Shown here piece after piece: positions 8,681 through 17,904 of a DNA stretch of 22,875 nt. The notes beneath the pieces are model-generated. The model was not told where the DNA came from. It made no database searches and saw only the letters and a program-made list of their open reading frames with translations. The DNA is from Chara braunii. Lineage: Eukaryota > Streptophyta > Charophyceae > Charales > Characeae. Position 1 is the stretch's first letter. Each line of letters starts with the position of its first letter. The stretch lies in assembly GCA_003427395.1 (NCBI GenBank), contig BFEA01000544.1, positions 842,193 through 865,067 of the forward strand, written 5' to 3'. The position numbers were made by a program, and so were the translations under genes.

Positions 8681-9179
8681 CCTTATCCCTTCTAGAGAGG
8701 CGAAGGTCCTCTACACACACGCTTTCTCGGACCCCTGCCCACCACTTGCTTGGACATGAACCCTATGTACAACTTTCTCTTGACAGTCCTCCGCCCTCGA
8801 CTTGGTCCCGTTCCTCCCTCTTCGGTAGGTCTATTGACTGCCCCGCTATCATTCTCGTTGCCGAATTCCATTTTGCTTTTCTTAGGTTCTCTTCCTGACC
8901 TTGTAAAACAGAACAACACCCGCCAAACCCCTCATACACACGTTCCCCCAGTCCGGTAGGCAATTCCCTTTTCCCCATAATGTTCTCAGTACCGTTCGCA
9001 TCATGCCGCTATTATACATTCCCTTCTCATGCAAATGCCCCATTTGTGATGATCTCATTATTTCCCCATCAAAACTATGATACAATGCTCCCGACAATCT
9101 TTCCCGCGGTCACACAAGGCTCGTCATCGCAAAGTCCCAAGACATCTTGTCTTCAACTTCAGTCAGTCCCAACCATTGC

Positions 9180-9195
9180 CCCAGCCCCCAAAATG
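9180..9195 (-). promoter_or_regulatory. Polypurine-tract candidate
   Basis: The minus strand reads TTTTGGGGGCTGGGG, about 55 nt after the integrase stop. In Ty3/gypsy elements plus-strand DNA synthesis is primed at such a tract next to the 3' LTR. A TG follows shortly (CAATGGTTGGG), a possible LTR start. Confidence 0.35.
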
Positions 9196-9248
9196 TCAGT
9201 CCCACAGATGCAGTCAGAGACAAAACCATACTGTGGGCAAGGTTGTCG

Positions 9249-10920
9249 TCAGTTCTTAGCTTGTAGGTCCTCGGTTTCCTTGTCCTCGGCCTCCTGAAGC
9301 CATTGTTTCACTGGGTCCCGACTTAGAAACCTGACCAATCGTTGCCCTGGGAAGGGTCCTTTCAATCCAGTCCCATCCAAATCTTCCAGTTCGAAGGTGT
9401 TTAGTCCTACCAGCTTGGTGACCCGGCAGGGGCCTTTGAACCTCCTCCCCAGCTGCCCAGACCAAGTACTTTCTAGTGTTGAGTTCCTTAGCAATACTGC
9501 CTCCCCCACCTGAAGTGGCTCCTTTCTGACATTTTTAACCTGGTCCCACCTTGCTTTGTCCCTCATTCTGCTGTCTAGTACCCGGTTGGCGATGTCTTCT
9601 ATGACCTCCTCGTTCTTAAGAACTTGTTGACACCTCGCCTCAATTAACTCTTCCGTGGTCATACGCGGATCATCATCTAACCTGTTCCAGGTAGGTATCA
9701 AGGTTTCCACGGGAAAGTCGATCTCTCTTCCGTGCCGAAGTTCTGCTGGGATACATCCCGTTGTCCTCTTAGGTGTCATGTTTTCTGAGAAGACAACCTG
9801 CTTAAGATACCTAGGCCAGCTCCTTAAATGGTTCGCCGCGAGCTTCGCAATCGTGTTCTTTGAGGTTCGGTGCCCTTTTTCCACAAGCGCATTGGCCTCC
9901 GGGTGGTATGGCTCGATGAGTTTGATCGGTACGCACAACCTCTTAAGCATTCCCAACACTTCTTGGTTCACAAATTTTGTCTCATTGTCCGCTATAAACC
10001 TCCTGATGAAAGGATGCCTTAAGTATAAGTCTTCTATCCAGTCCGTTACACTTCTCCCTGACTTTTTCTTGAGAGCGACCGCCTCCACGAACCCACTCAA
10101 GTTGTCTCACGCATCCAGGATATACATGTACCCATCTGTTGATACAGGCATGACCGCAAGGTCAAGGTGGACCAGATGTCCCGACCCTAGCACCCGCGTT
10201 GGTTTAAGCGGCTCGAAGACGCGTGCCGAACTCCGTTCCTGGCAGATTAGGTAGGTCTGGCAGTACGTGGCGATAATGCCTACCATGCCTGGCCAATAAT
10301 AGAGTGGCGTTATCTTCGCAAGAGTTTCCTTGGACGATCGATGTCCTCCTGCTAGTCCGTCGTGCATTGCCTGGATCATGTCCAACTGCCTAGATCTCTC
10401 GCACACAACTCTTATAGGCATAGCACCTTCCTCTCTTCGGAAAAGATGGTCGCCCCTTAGGACGTACCTCTCGGCCGCCTCCCTTGCTTTAATGCTGATT
10501 TCCATAGGTTGTTTGTTTCCTACCAGCAACAACCCAATCTCCCGAAAGATCTCTTCGTATATCTGGGCATAGAGAAACTTCATTCCTTCCTGGTCCTCAT
10601 CCTTTCTCTTCTGCATCAGGTTTACCATCCACCGCAACTCTTTCCTTTTCCAAGATTCCACTAAGCTCATCACGGCTTCTCGGCCTCCCTCAACTGCCAT
10701 TGTTATTAGTTCCTCCTTCGGTCCTACTATCGCTCCCCACAAATCTTTCTCCTCTTTGCGACCTCGAGTGGTGACTGGTCCTTCTCTAAGTTCTGCTACT
10801 ACGGCAGGTGCTCCTTCTCCAAAGTCCGGATCAACAGTTCTCCCGACGCGCATTCTTCGCCCATCATTTCGTTATCCATCGCAAGAGTTCTTCCTTCATA
10901 TTCAAGGAACGCGTCTATGG
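9249..10920 (-). pseudogene. pol (integrase): Ty3/gypsy integrase (end of pol), broken
   Basis: Integrase joins retroelement cDNA to host DNA in the nucleus. The N-terminal zinc-binding HHCC region is recognisable: His codons at 10362-10364 and 10341-10343, Cys at 10260-10262. The second Cys of the usual CX2C pair is Tyr (10251-10253). The catalytic acids are present: Asp at 10161-10163, Asp at 9987-9989 (ADNETKF) and Glu at 9879-9881 (VEKGH), with exactly 35 residues between the last two. The C-terminal part has the usual module (LGRRFKGPCRVTKLVG) and no chromodomain. An in-frame TGA at 10107-10109 falls inside the catalytic domain. The frame also changes near 10.82-10.86 kb, where it joins the RNase H side. 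The final stop at 9249 looks like the natural end of pol. Confidence 0.95.
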
Positions 10921-11719
10921 GCTCCGCATTCTCCACCCCTTCGGGAGTGATGCAGACCTGACTCAGCCCATCGGCCTTGTTTATGATTCCAGCAATTTAT
11001 TCGATCTTGTAATCGAACTGCCAGATAAATCCTACCCATCTCCCCACCGTCGGATCTATAGGCTTGTAATTCTTTAAGGCCCCTGCGACATTCGTCGGAT
11101 CGATCCTTAAGATGAACCGCCTCCCAAATAGGTAGGTCTGGAAGGTCTTGAGACAGTGTAAGATGGCTAAGACCTCCTTCTTGAACTGCCAGTACTGCCG
11201 TTCTGCGGAGTTCAAGATTCTACTTTCGAACCTGATTGGCCTCTCTTTTCCTTCCTCATCCCTTTGAATCAGTATGCCTCCTACGGCCAAGGGTCCTTCA
11301 TCCGCTTCTAGGATGAATGGTCGTCGCACTTCATCATTAAAGCAGGGTGCGGACAAGGCGACTTGCTCAGATGTCAGTATGTCCTTGAGGGTTTGGACGG
11401 CTCCTTCTCGTTCCTCCGTCCAATCCATAGTTCTTTTTTCTCTGATCATGGCCCGGATAGGCTCAACAATCTTGGCAAAGCTTTTAATGAAAATCCTCCA
11501 AAAGCCGACCACGCCTAAAAATGCTCTTACCTTCGCTGTCGTGCGCAGGGGTGTTGGCCATTGTGATATCTTGTCAGTCTTTGTCGGATTTGGCTTCCTA
11601 CGGAATGCGCCACACCGAAATCCTAGTATGGTTACCTCCAGTACTGCTAGAATACTCTTAGGTCCGCTAGCCATAATGTTGTATACTAGGAACCGACCGA
11701 GTAAGTCCTTGATGTCCTA
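10921..11719 (-). pseudogene. pol (RNase H): RT connection and RNase H domains of pol
   Basis: This begins with the RT thumb/connection segment (ILGFRCGAF, VRAFLGVVGFWRIFI), which is typical of Ty3/gypsy. RNase H, which degrades the RNA of the RNA-DNA hybrid during reverse transcription, follows. Its acidic residues are visible in FILEADEGPLA, FKKEVLAIL and LRIDPTNV. The end (GRWVGFIWQFDYKIE, then a segment like ADGLSQV) matches the usual RNase H terminus. It continues in the RT frame after two in-frame stops at 11729-11731 and 11717-11719. Only one RNase H copy is seen, unlike the dual RNase H of Tat/Ogre elements. Confidence 0.93.
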
Positions 11720-12330
11720 TAGATGGTCTCATACAAATCTCCGGATTCTTGGTTGGACTTCCGTCTCGTCCTTCTCTTGGGCGCCTTTCATCGGGTTGTC
11801 ATCGATGTAGGGCTCACACTTCTCTGGGAACATGTCTCCGACTACGGCAAGCATTCTCCTTTGTGCTTCGGCGACCCCGTTCGTAAAGCCCATAGGGGTC
11901 ACCTGCATCTGCAGTTGTCCTACGGAGGTGTGTATTGCGGTGTATGGTCTGTCCCGAACATCCAACGGAAGCTGGTCGTATCCTGAGTATAAATCTATCA
12001 GGGAGTAAATGTTTCGGCCGACTTGCGACTCTGCTAATAAATCGGTCTGAGGTAGCGAGCCAGCATCTCGGATGGTTATTGCATTCAACTTCTGCAGATC
12101 TTGAATCCATCTCAGCGTCTTGTTGGGTTTTCGAAAGACGAACCACCGGTTCGCGTATGGCGACGCGGTAGGTTCTGCGACGAAGGAGTCCATCTTTGTC
12201 CGAAGAAGGTCTGTTACCTCCCCTGCTATCCCGAATCCATAGGATGACCTCTTGTCATTCCAGCACTCATGCTCCACCGTGTGGATCCTAACCGGGGGAA
12301 TCAGCTTTGCATCTAACCTCCCCTTTTGGT
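11720..12330 (-). pseudogene. pol (RT): Ty3/gypsy reverse transcriptase domain of pol
   Basis: Reverse transcriptase copies the element RNA to cDNA in cytoplasmic particles. The fingers and palm are well preserved: FVAEPTASPYANRWFVFRKP, LRWIQDLQKLNAITIRDAG, SLIDLYSGYDQLPLD (catalytic Asp 11993-11995), VTPMGFTNGVAEAQRR and the active-site YIDD at 11798-11809. All three catalytic aspartates are therefore present. The frame continues upstream to about 12320 without a stop (PPVRIHTVEHECW), so the first apparent start is not a real one. A frameshift near 12.33 kb separates it from the preceding segment, and TGA/TAG stops at 11729 and 11717 close it early. Confidence 0.97.
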
Positions 12331-12930
12331 GATCACTAAAACTCCTTGCACGTTTTTTTTATCAGGAGGGTTTCTTCTTCCGTTATGAATCCCTCTACCC
12401 CTATCTTCATTGTATCGGTCAAGTCATCTGGTACTCGATGTCCTTCTGTTGTTCGCCTTTCTCGGATCACTCGGAGGACTTCCTCCTCCTTCTCCATACC
12501 CTCTTCCTTTGATGTCTCTAGCAGGATCGAGACCGGTTTTGCTTTCTTCCCTACCGGCTTGTACTTTCGAACACTTCCTTCCGCGATCTTTCTCCTAAAA
12601 AATGAACGGTCGCGATTACCCTCGTCACCTCTACGATTCGTGGTTGAATACTGACTAATTTTCCATTCAGACAATACCCCTTTTGCACTTCTCCTTCGAA
12701 TTTAGCCAATGTCGTCGAGTCCACTCCTACATTGTGGTATTTGATGGCCTTGATGAGCTGTAACAAATCGGGAATTTCGAGTGCAACTTCTGGCACGTCC
12801 ATGCGCACTTCTTTCCGCTAGGTTGGCTTCGAGTTCGACTTCTGATCCCCTTTCTGCCACCATAACACCTAAGACTTCGTCCTCCTGCCTTCTTTTCTTC
12901 TAGGGCAGGCCCATCTTGATCCATTCTTTT
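12331..12930 (-). pseudogene. pol (linker): pol linker between protease region and RT, frameshifted
   Basis: Two frames share this stretch. 12808 to about 12551 reads through LLQLIKAIKYHNVGVDSTTL and GYCLNGKLVSIQP. About 12590 to 12336 reads YKPVGKKAKPVSILLE, an acidic Glu/Lys-rich stretch, and VPDDLTDTMKIGVEGF. They are pieces of one ancestral reading frame split by small indels. The position between ILGRPW and RT, and the charged spacer, are usual for this part of Ty3/gypsy pol. There is no catalytic domain here. Confidence 0.75.
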
Positions 12931-13690
12931 TTATTGAATGTTTCCTCGATTATGATTTCTACTCTTTCTCTCATGCCCTCCATTCGTGCAAAATCCCCCT
13001 TCCGCGCTATCTTCGAATGATGGTGACCATGTTGCTAACTTCCCCTGCGGAGGGTCTCCGCCTGTCCCAAGAAGTCGGAGGAGCTCACCCCAGCCGGTTA
13101 CTGGGTCCTCTATGTCTACCATGTATGTGCCATCTTGCAAGTGCATGCCTATCATTTCTACGTTTGTGCACCATGGTCTCCCGAGGATTATGTCATGGTC
13201 CATTTTTCTCCATTACTGTCATCCGTTGAAACGACCAGATCGATTCCCTGATGCCTGCCTTGACTGCGCATTTCGTGATGTACCCAACGAACGGAATTTC
13301 CCCACTGGCTTATCCTCCAAATTCCCGCGACTCCTTTGAAGGTTAGCTACTTCTTGCGTAGCTTCTTCCTCCCTTTCTTCTTCCGGTAATTCGGGGTTTT
13401 CATCTATCTTTACTCGCCGTCGAGTCAACAGTTGTCTAAGCCCTTTGAGCAACCTAGGGCTGGCCTGCAGCATGTGCTGAAACGACACCGACACCATGGT
13501 TCCTAGTAATTTGCTAAGGGTGTCATCGATCTCAGGCATTGTTAAAATCGGGATTTGATACCTAAACTCCTTTTTAGCAGCGGTAGCTTTGTCTGTAGGC
13601 TCCTCTTCCCTAGGCTTCCCATAGACTTTCTCTGGTTCCCCGGCCTTCAGGCTTTGCCTGGGGTACAGAGCTTCCAGCGACCTCCTCCAT
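12931..13690 (-). pseudogene. pol (protease region): Gag-pol junction and protease region lacking a visible catalytic core
   Basis: The segment before the protease is preserved at 13219-13539 (IDDTLSKLLGTMVSVSFQHM, LLKGLRQLLTRRRV, then a Glu-rich stretch). It is followed in another frame by PFVGYITKCAVKAGIRESI, the usual lead-in to the retropepsin domain. The segment that normally ends the protease, DHDIILGRPWC, begins almost at once, at 13201. The space between holds only about 15-20 codons. A retropepsin core needs many more and includes a D(S/T)G triad, which I cannot find in any frame. An internal deletion is the likeliest explanation. Confidence 0.75.
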
Positions 13691-15599
13691 CACGGTGTCA
13701 CGGATAATCCTCTCCCAGCCGTCCCTAGCCGAGTAGTCGCGTTCACCCTATCACGTCCGTCGTTTTCCAGAATGAAATTGACCTGCGGCCCGCGTTCCCG
13801 AAGTTGATCCCAGATGATATCGACCACCGGCTCAGCCTCTACGACTGCTATCTCTAGCCCATTGAGTATGATAATGACTCGCCTCATCCCCTCTGGCGAG
13901 TTCCAATTCACCCGTTATCCCTGCGGTCTGAATATCTCTCTCTTTAATGACCAGGTACATCTCATTTTTAATATATGAGTTTTGGACATGCACGCACAAA
14001 ATGTCCCACCGAGGTACAGTACTTGCATTGCTCATTAGCGGGATCTCTCCGTCCAAATCCTCGATTAGCTACTCCTGGCGGAACTACGGCTTCCTGGGGA
14101 GGGAGGGCGGGTCGGGATACTTGCGTCTACATAACCAGCAACGCGTTCTCCACCCTTTCGATCTTATTGTCGACTCCGTGCACTCGTTCATGTAGACTTT
14201 CAATCCCCTTCTTTACCTTATCGCCCGTCCTACTGGTCCGGTCTATAACCTCCCCTTCCTTAAGCAAGGCCAATGTCTCGGTTACTACTGTCTTCTCGGC
14301 CAGGTCCGTTATCGTACTGAAATCAACATCCTTGGTGTTTACAAACTTGCTCGTCTGTAGGTAAGTTGACAGGATCTTGTCCTTGTCGAACTCGGAGAAC
14401 TGTTAGAGAAAGTATTTGCTCATTATCCGGTCCGTAAACCCGGGGATCCTTAGTGCTACCAGGGTAAACTCCCGAAGGAAGTCATTGTATGTTGCGAAAT
14501 TCTTCCTCTGAACTGCCGCTAAGCCGGCCTCCGTTGCCATTTTTTCCTCTACCAGGTACTTCCTCATCATTACATCCCGGGTTTCCTTCCAGGATCGCGG
14601 CTACGATGGCCATTATGTCCCGCCCCAGGCTTAATGATACATGTTGCCACAGGTGGTCCATCTTTTATTATTCGGTCCATTTCAACAACGCAGTCAGGTT
14701 CTCGTAATCTATTAGGAACTCCGTGATGTTTGCCCCATCAAATGTCAACTTTTTCTTAGCGTCAATTAGGTAGCCTTGGTTTTTGTTCAGTGCTCGCGCG
14801 AGGGACGATACTATCTTCCTGAGGCCGCCTTCGGAGCTACTGGCCTCGCCCGCCGTACTGGTATCCTGCCCTTCCTTACCGACTTTTTGTCCCTCGTGGT
14901 CTTTGCAGTTCCTTCCAGGTCGAACCATTCCAACACTCTTTCCCTAAGGCTCCAGAGTCCTTCGCATCCTCTCGTTACCACCGGTGTGGTCGGCAGACGA
15001 CTAGCCATGCTATCTATGGCTGGTGGGTTCGTAGCTTTCTCTGCTTCCATCCCCGGGGAGCTCTCTCTCTCCTTCCTCCTCTTGCTTGGTGTTCCTCCAC
15101 GGTCACTACCCTTATCCCCTTGCCCCATTCCGCCTTGGCTGGTTTTCCGTTCGTCCCGCGGTTCTTCCCGCAGGGGGTCTTCCTCGCTCTCTGTCATCAT
15201 CTTCTCAATCAACCTTGCCTTGTACTTCGCGGTCCTCTTTTCTATTTCCGCTAGCTTACGCCTCGCATCCGTTACTCTCACTTTCTTGGACACAACTCCC
15301 TCTGAATTCTAGGGGCTTGTCTTGTCCTTGTTCCTACCCTCCCAGGTCTCTTGGGTCCCTTGCTTGCTTCCCCCGGCTTTCTCCGAGCTTTCCCCTGAGG
15401 AGATTTCCTTCCAATTCCCCCTGGTACCATCCGGATTTATCGATTCTCTGTCTTTCTGACCCTCCTCGCTTTGCATGGCGCTGTTTCCTAAGCCTGGTCC
15501 TCCCTCGCTTCTACGATTATCCGTTTCATCCTCCAGCGCCATTTTGCCTATTTCTGCATAAACTAGAGGATTCCCCAGGATACACGCAGCACGAGGCAT
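13691..15599 (-). pseudogene. gag: gag (capsid and nucleocapsid), broken
   Basis: Gag builds the cytoplasmic particle and packages RNA. The ATG at 15597-15599 opens a frame with a charged, low-complexity N-terminus. That frame runs to about 14811 apart from a TAG at 15309. After a frameshift comes the retrotransposon-gag capsid signature (KKKLTFDGANITEFLIDYEN; then MDHLWQHVSLSLG, AAILEGNP). After another shift follow MRKYLVEEKMATEAGL, YNDFLREFTLVALRIPGF and IERVENALL. A stop lies at 14403-14405. The nucleocapsid has one CCHC zinc knuckle, CKYCTSVGHFVRAC, at 13986-14027, with perfect CX2CX4HX4C spacing. It ends in a degraded segment leading to the protease region. Roughly 630 codons in all. 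Confidence 0.92.
13986..14027 (-). other. Gag CCHC zinc knuckle
   Basis: The 14 codons encode C-X2-C-X4-H-X4-C (CKYCTSVGHFVRAC), the RNA-binding nucleocapsid motif of retroelement Gag proteins. All four metal ligands are intact although the gene around it is broken. There is only one knuckle. Confidence 0.96.
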
Positions 15600-16011
15600 T
15601 TAGGTTCCATAGGTTTCAGTTTCGTCGGTTTATCTTTATTTGAATAGTAGTATTCTCCCCATTTCCGTCTCCTGATTGCTTCCCTAAGAAGGAGTCGCGA
15701 CTGGCCCTGCTGCCCTATCGAGCTAATGGACATGACTTAGTTCCCTTTATAACAGGCTCGTTTAGAGTACCCCTGTTTCGCCAGGCCAGCGCGTAGGAGT
15801 CCTGGTTGGATATCCTGTTAGGAAAAGTTTCCCGAGCAGTACTCCCCTTTTTATCCTCCGGGTTCATGACAATCATTAGGAGTCTACCCTTTCCCCTTTT
15901 TCTGCAGCGATTTTTTATCGCCCGGTCCGAAGGTCCTTTCCCACTTCCACCGGTGAGCCCCTGTACGTAGCGGACTATACTTGATTTGCCTTATTGGCCT
16001 GCCTCCGGGTG
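15600..16011. other. Spacer between gag and upstream ORF A
   Basis: This stretch of 412 bases between the ORF A stop and the gag ATG has no protein homology that I can see in any frame. If the three upstream ORFs are part of the element, this would be an internal untranslated spacer. Confidence 0.5.
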
Positions 16012-16785
16012 CTAGTCTCGCTCTCGTCCTCGCGGCCTTTCCGGTTCAGTAGGCTCTTCAAACAGTTGAGCCACCCCCGCTAGATAACTCTCTCCTATTT
16101 CGATTTCCCTCCGGATTATGTGTTCGTATTCCGCCCAGGCTAGCCGCGGCAACCCAAATGTCAGGATGTTGATAACTTTCAGCAATTCATGGGTCCGGTT
16201 TCCCCAAAACGACCCATGCTCCACAAAAACGTTATAGAACATCCCGATGGTTTGATAGGGAAAGTGGTCTACCCAGATTATTGTCGAGTCTGCCAGATCC
16301 TGCGCCCTTGCGAGGCTCCCGAAGATGAGGTTTATCATGAATCGGGGGACCCGACACCTCAGTGTGGTTGTCGGTGCCCTGAACTCCCTCCAGCCCCCCA
16401 TTTCCACCCTGGTGAGTAAGTCCACGTTCCTCCTACCCCTGATCGATTGACCTATTCGAGTCAACGTCCGGGGGGCCCTTCGAAGGACCGGTGTCAGCTC
16501 GTGACATTGTGCTATCCCCTCCCCCAGCGAGTGCCAACCGATCTCGGGTGGATACATGGTCCCGGTGACTTCTAAGTTGGAAAACAATTCATCCCGAGGT
16601 CCTCGGTTGAATCTCATCCCCATCCACCGACATTCTACCAACATAAAGGCGCTGTCTCTCCCCAAAATCACGGCCCGTCATTCCACGTCAAATCCCCGAA
16701 AGTTGACATTCAACGGAAGGGACACATCTTTTGCCGTAATTCCAGGACGGTCCGGCATACCGGGGCTGGCGTTCCGTTCGCACAT
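16012..16785 (-). pseudogene. Upstream ORF A: unknown protein family, first gag-proximal copy
   Basis: I do not recognise this family. About 257 codons in one frame with a single internal TGA (16678-16680) end at a TAG (16012). Aligned with ORFs B and C it shows shared blocks in order: a hydrophobic segment ending LVECRW; MGGWREFRAP; VPRFMINLIFGS; DLADSTIIWV; VFVEHGSFWGNRTHELLKVI (best conserved); AWAEYEHIIRRE; and a final YLAGVAQLFE before a short Pro/Glu/Arg tail. No signal peptide or transmembrane segment is evident. An N-terminal piece in a second frame (about 16745-16850) may belong to it after a frameshift. It could be a structural or accessory protein of the retroelement, or a captured host gene. 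Confidence 0.7.
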
Positions 16786-17091
16786 GTCTTGCCGTCATTG
16801 TTGTTTCGATAACTTCTTGCATAGTCCACATGGAAAGGATTACGGCCCGTTCTTCAGCAACTGCCCATCTTCCTACTGTTTCCTTTCCCGCTTATGTCCC
16901 CTTTCCTCTTTTCTGTCACGCGTCCCACATCAGCGCCCATAATGGTCGAACATTTTCCCTTGTTTCAATCCCCTCGCAGGTCCTGCTAAGCTAATGTACA
17001 TGGCCCTTTCTTATATTACACCTAAGTTTGCACGCATCCCCCATACTCCGACTTCCCCACGGCGTTAAATTTTTTGGTCCCTTTAATCGAA

Positions 17092-17838
17092 CTACAATAC
17101 CTCAAACAGTTTAAAGACATCATCCACGTAGGATGGAGCGGCCGCCGCCTCCCGGCTAACTATGACGTCCCAAGCCTCCGCGTCTACCTCTAGGTGGTCA
17201 TACTTGCCTATCCTCAAGACGGTGAGGACTTCCCCGGCTTTATCTCCGTAGAAGGGTCCATATTTTAACGAGACCCCATAAAATTCCTCAGTTAGTCGGG
17301 CACACTCTATGTGTACTTCTTTCATAGAGTCGGCCACTTCTACGATGTGCTCGAAACCCCCAAACCACTCGGCCACGAACTCGGGCACCCACGCCGTTGT
17401 TCGTAGGTTGGGAGGCTTGAGTTCCTTCCATCCCCCCATCACAACTCTGCTACTGACTTTGTTTCATCCTTCGTTGGCGAACCTTTTGCCTTCTTTTTGG
17501 GTTTGCATCTCTGCATCCCCCAAAAGTTGCATCGGATTCTGTCCCGTTGGTATCATAGTGCAAAATAGTCGCCACCCATCTTCGGAAAGAACGACCATTC
17601 CGACCGATTTCACTTTGTCTTCCGCTATCTCGTCCCAACCTTCCTCTTCCCTTATTGGGTTCCAAATTCGTTCTATCCATACATATGATAGTTCTGGGGC
17701 AACCTCAAACCCGACCCAGTCGCATGTGGTTCCTCTTCATTCGTTTTCTGCTGGTATAGGCATTTTTATTCACCCTCTGAATCGGCTTGGTTCCGATCCC
17801 TTGAAGGTGTATTCCATCAGCAATTCTTCTTTAGTCAT
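17092..17838 (-). pseudogene. Upstream ORF B: second copy of the same unknown family
   Basis: One uninterrupted phase of 249 codons runs from ATG (17836-17838, MTKEELLMEY) to the stop at 17092. Three in-frame TGAs (17770-17772, 17737-17739, 17464-17466) break it, but there is no frameshift. Blocks match A and C: LSYVWIERIW, VVLSEDGW, MGGWKELKPP, VPEFVAEWFGG, EVADSMKEVH, VSLKYGPFYGDKAGEVLTVL, AWDVIVSREA, and the terminal YVDDVFKLFE that ends the protein directly. All three stops are TGA, as expected from CGA-to-TGA or TGG-to-TGA transitions. It starts 66 bases after ORF C ends and stops 306 bases before A. The start is supported by alignment with C, where LTRKDQLILSY corresponds to its first residues. 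Confidence 0.75.
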
Positions 17839-17904
17839 CTTTTCCCTTCCTGCACAATGTCAGCCCACTCGGTCTTCCTAAGTAAGTCACCCTCCGTAAA
17901 AGTC

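Larger units (their letters stand above)
7224..9248. other. Non-coding region downstream of pol, possible 3' LTR material
   Basis: In minus orientation this follows the integrase stop. I see no protein homology. The plus strand remains pyrimidine-rich. A polypurine-tract candidate near 9180-9195 and a TATA-like box at 8673-8680 are in the order expected for a 3' LTR on the minus strand. Without a matching copy on the gag side this stays a suggestion. Confidence 0.45.

Noticed and set aside
8301-8759. 152-codon plus ORF and overlapping 107-codon ORF
   Set aside because: Hydrophobic Pro/Ser/Leu composition is expected from C/T-rich DNA, and several frames are open together.
9655-10254. 199-codon plus ORF
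   Set aside because: Antisense shadow of the integrase domain, whose motifs are certain on the minus strand.
16189-17881. Plus ORFs opposite ORFs A and B (16189-16419, 17309-17881)
   Set aside because: The minus frames align with one another across three loci, while these plus frames do not, so they are shadows.
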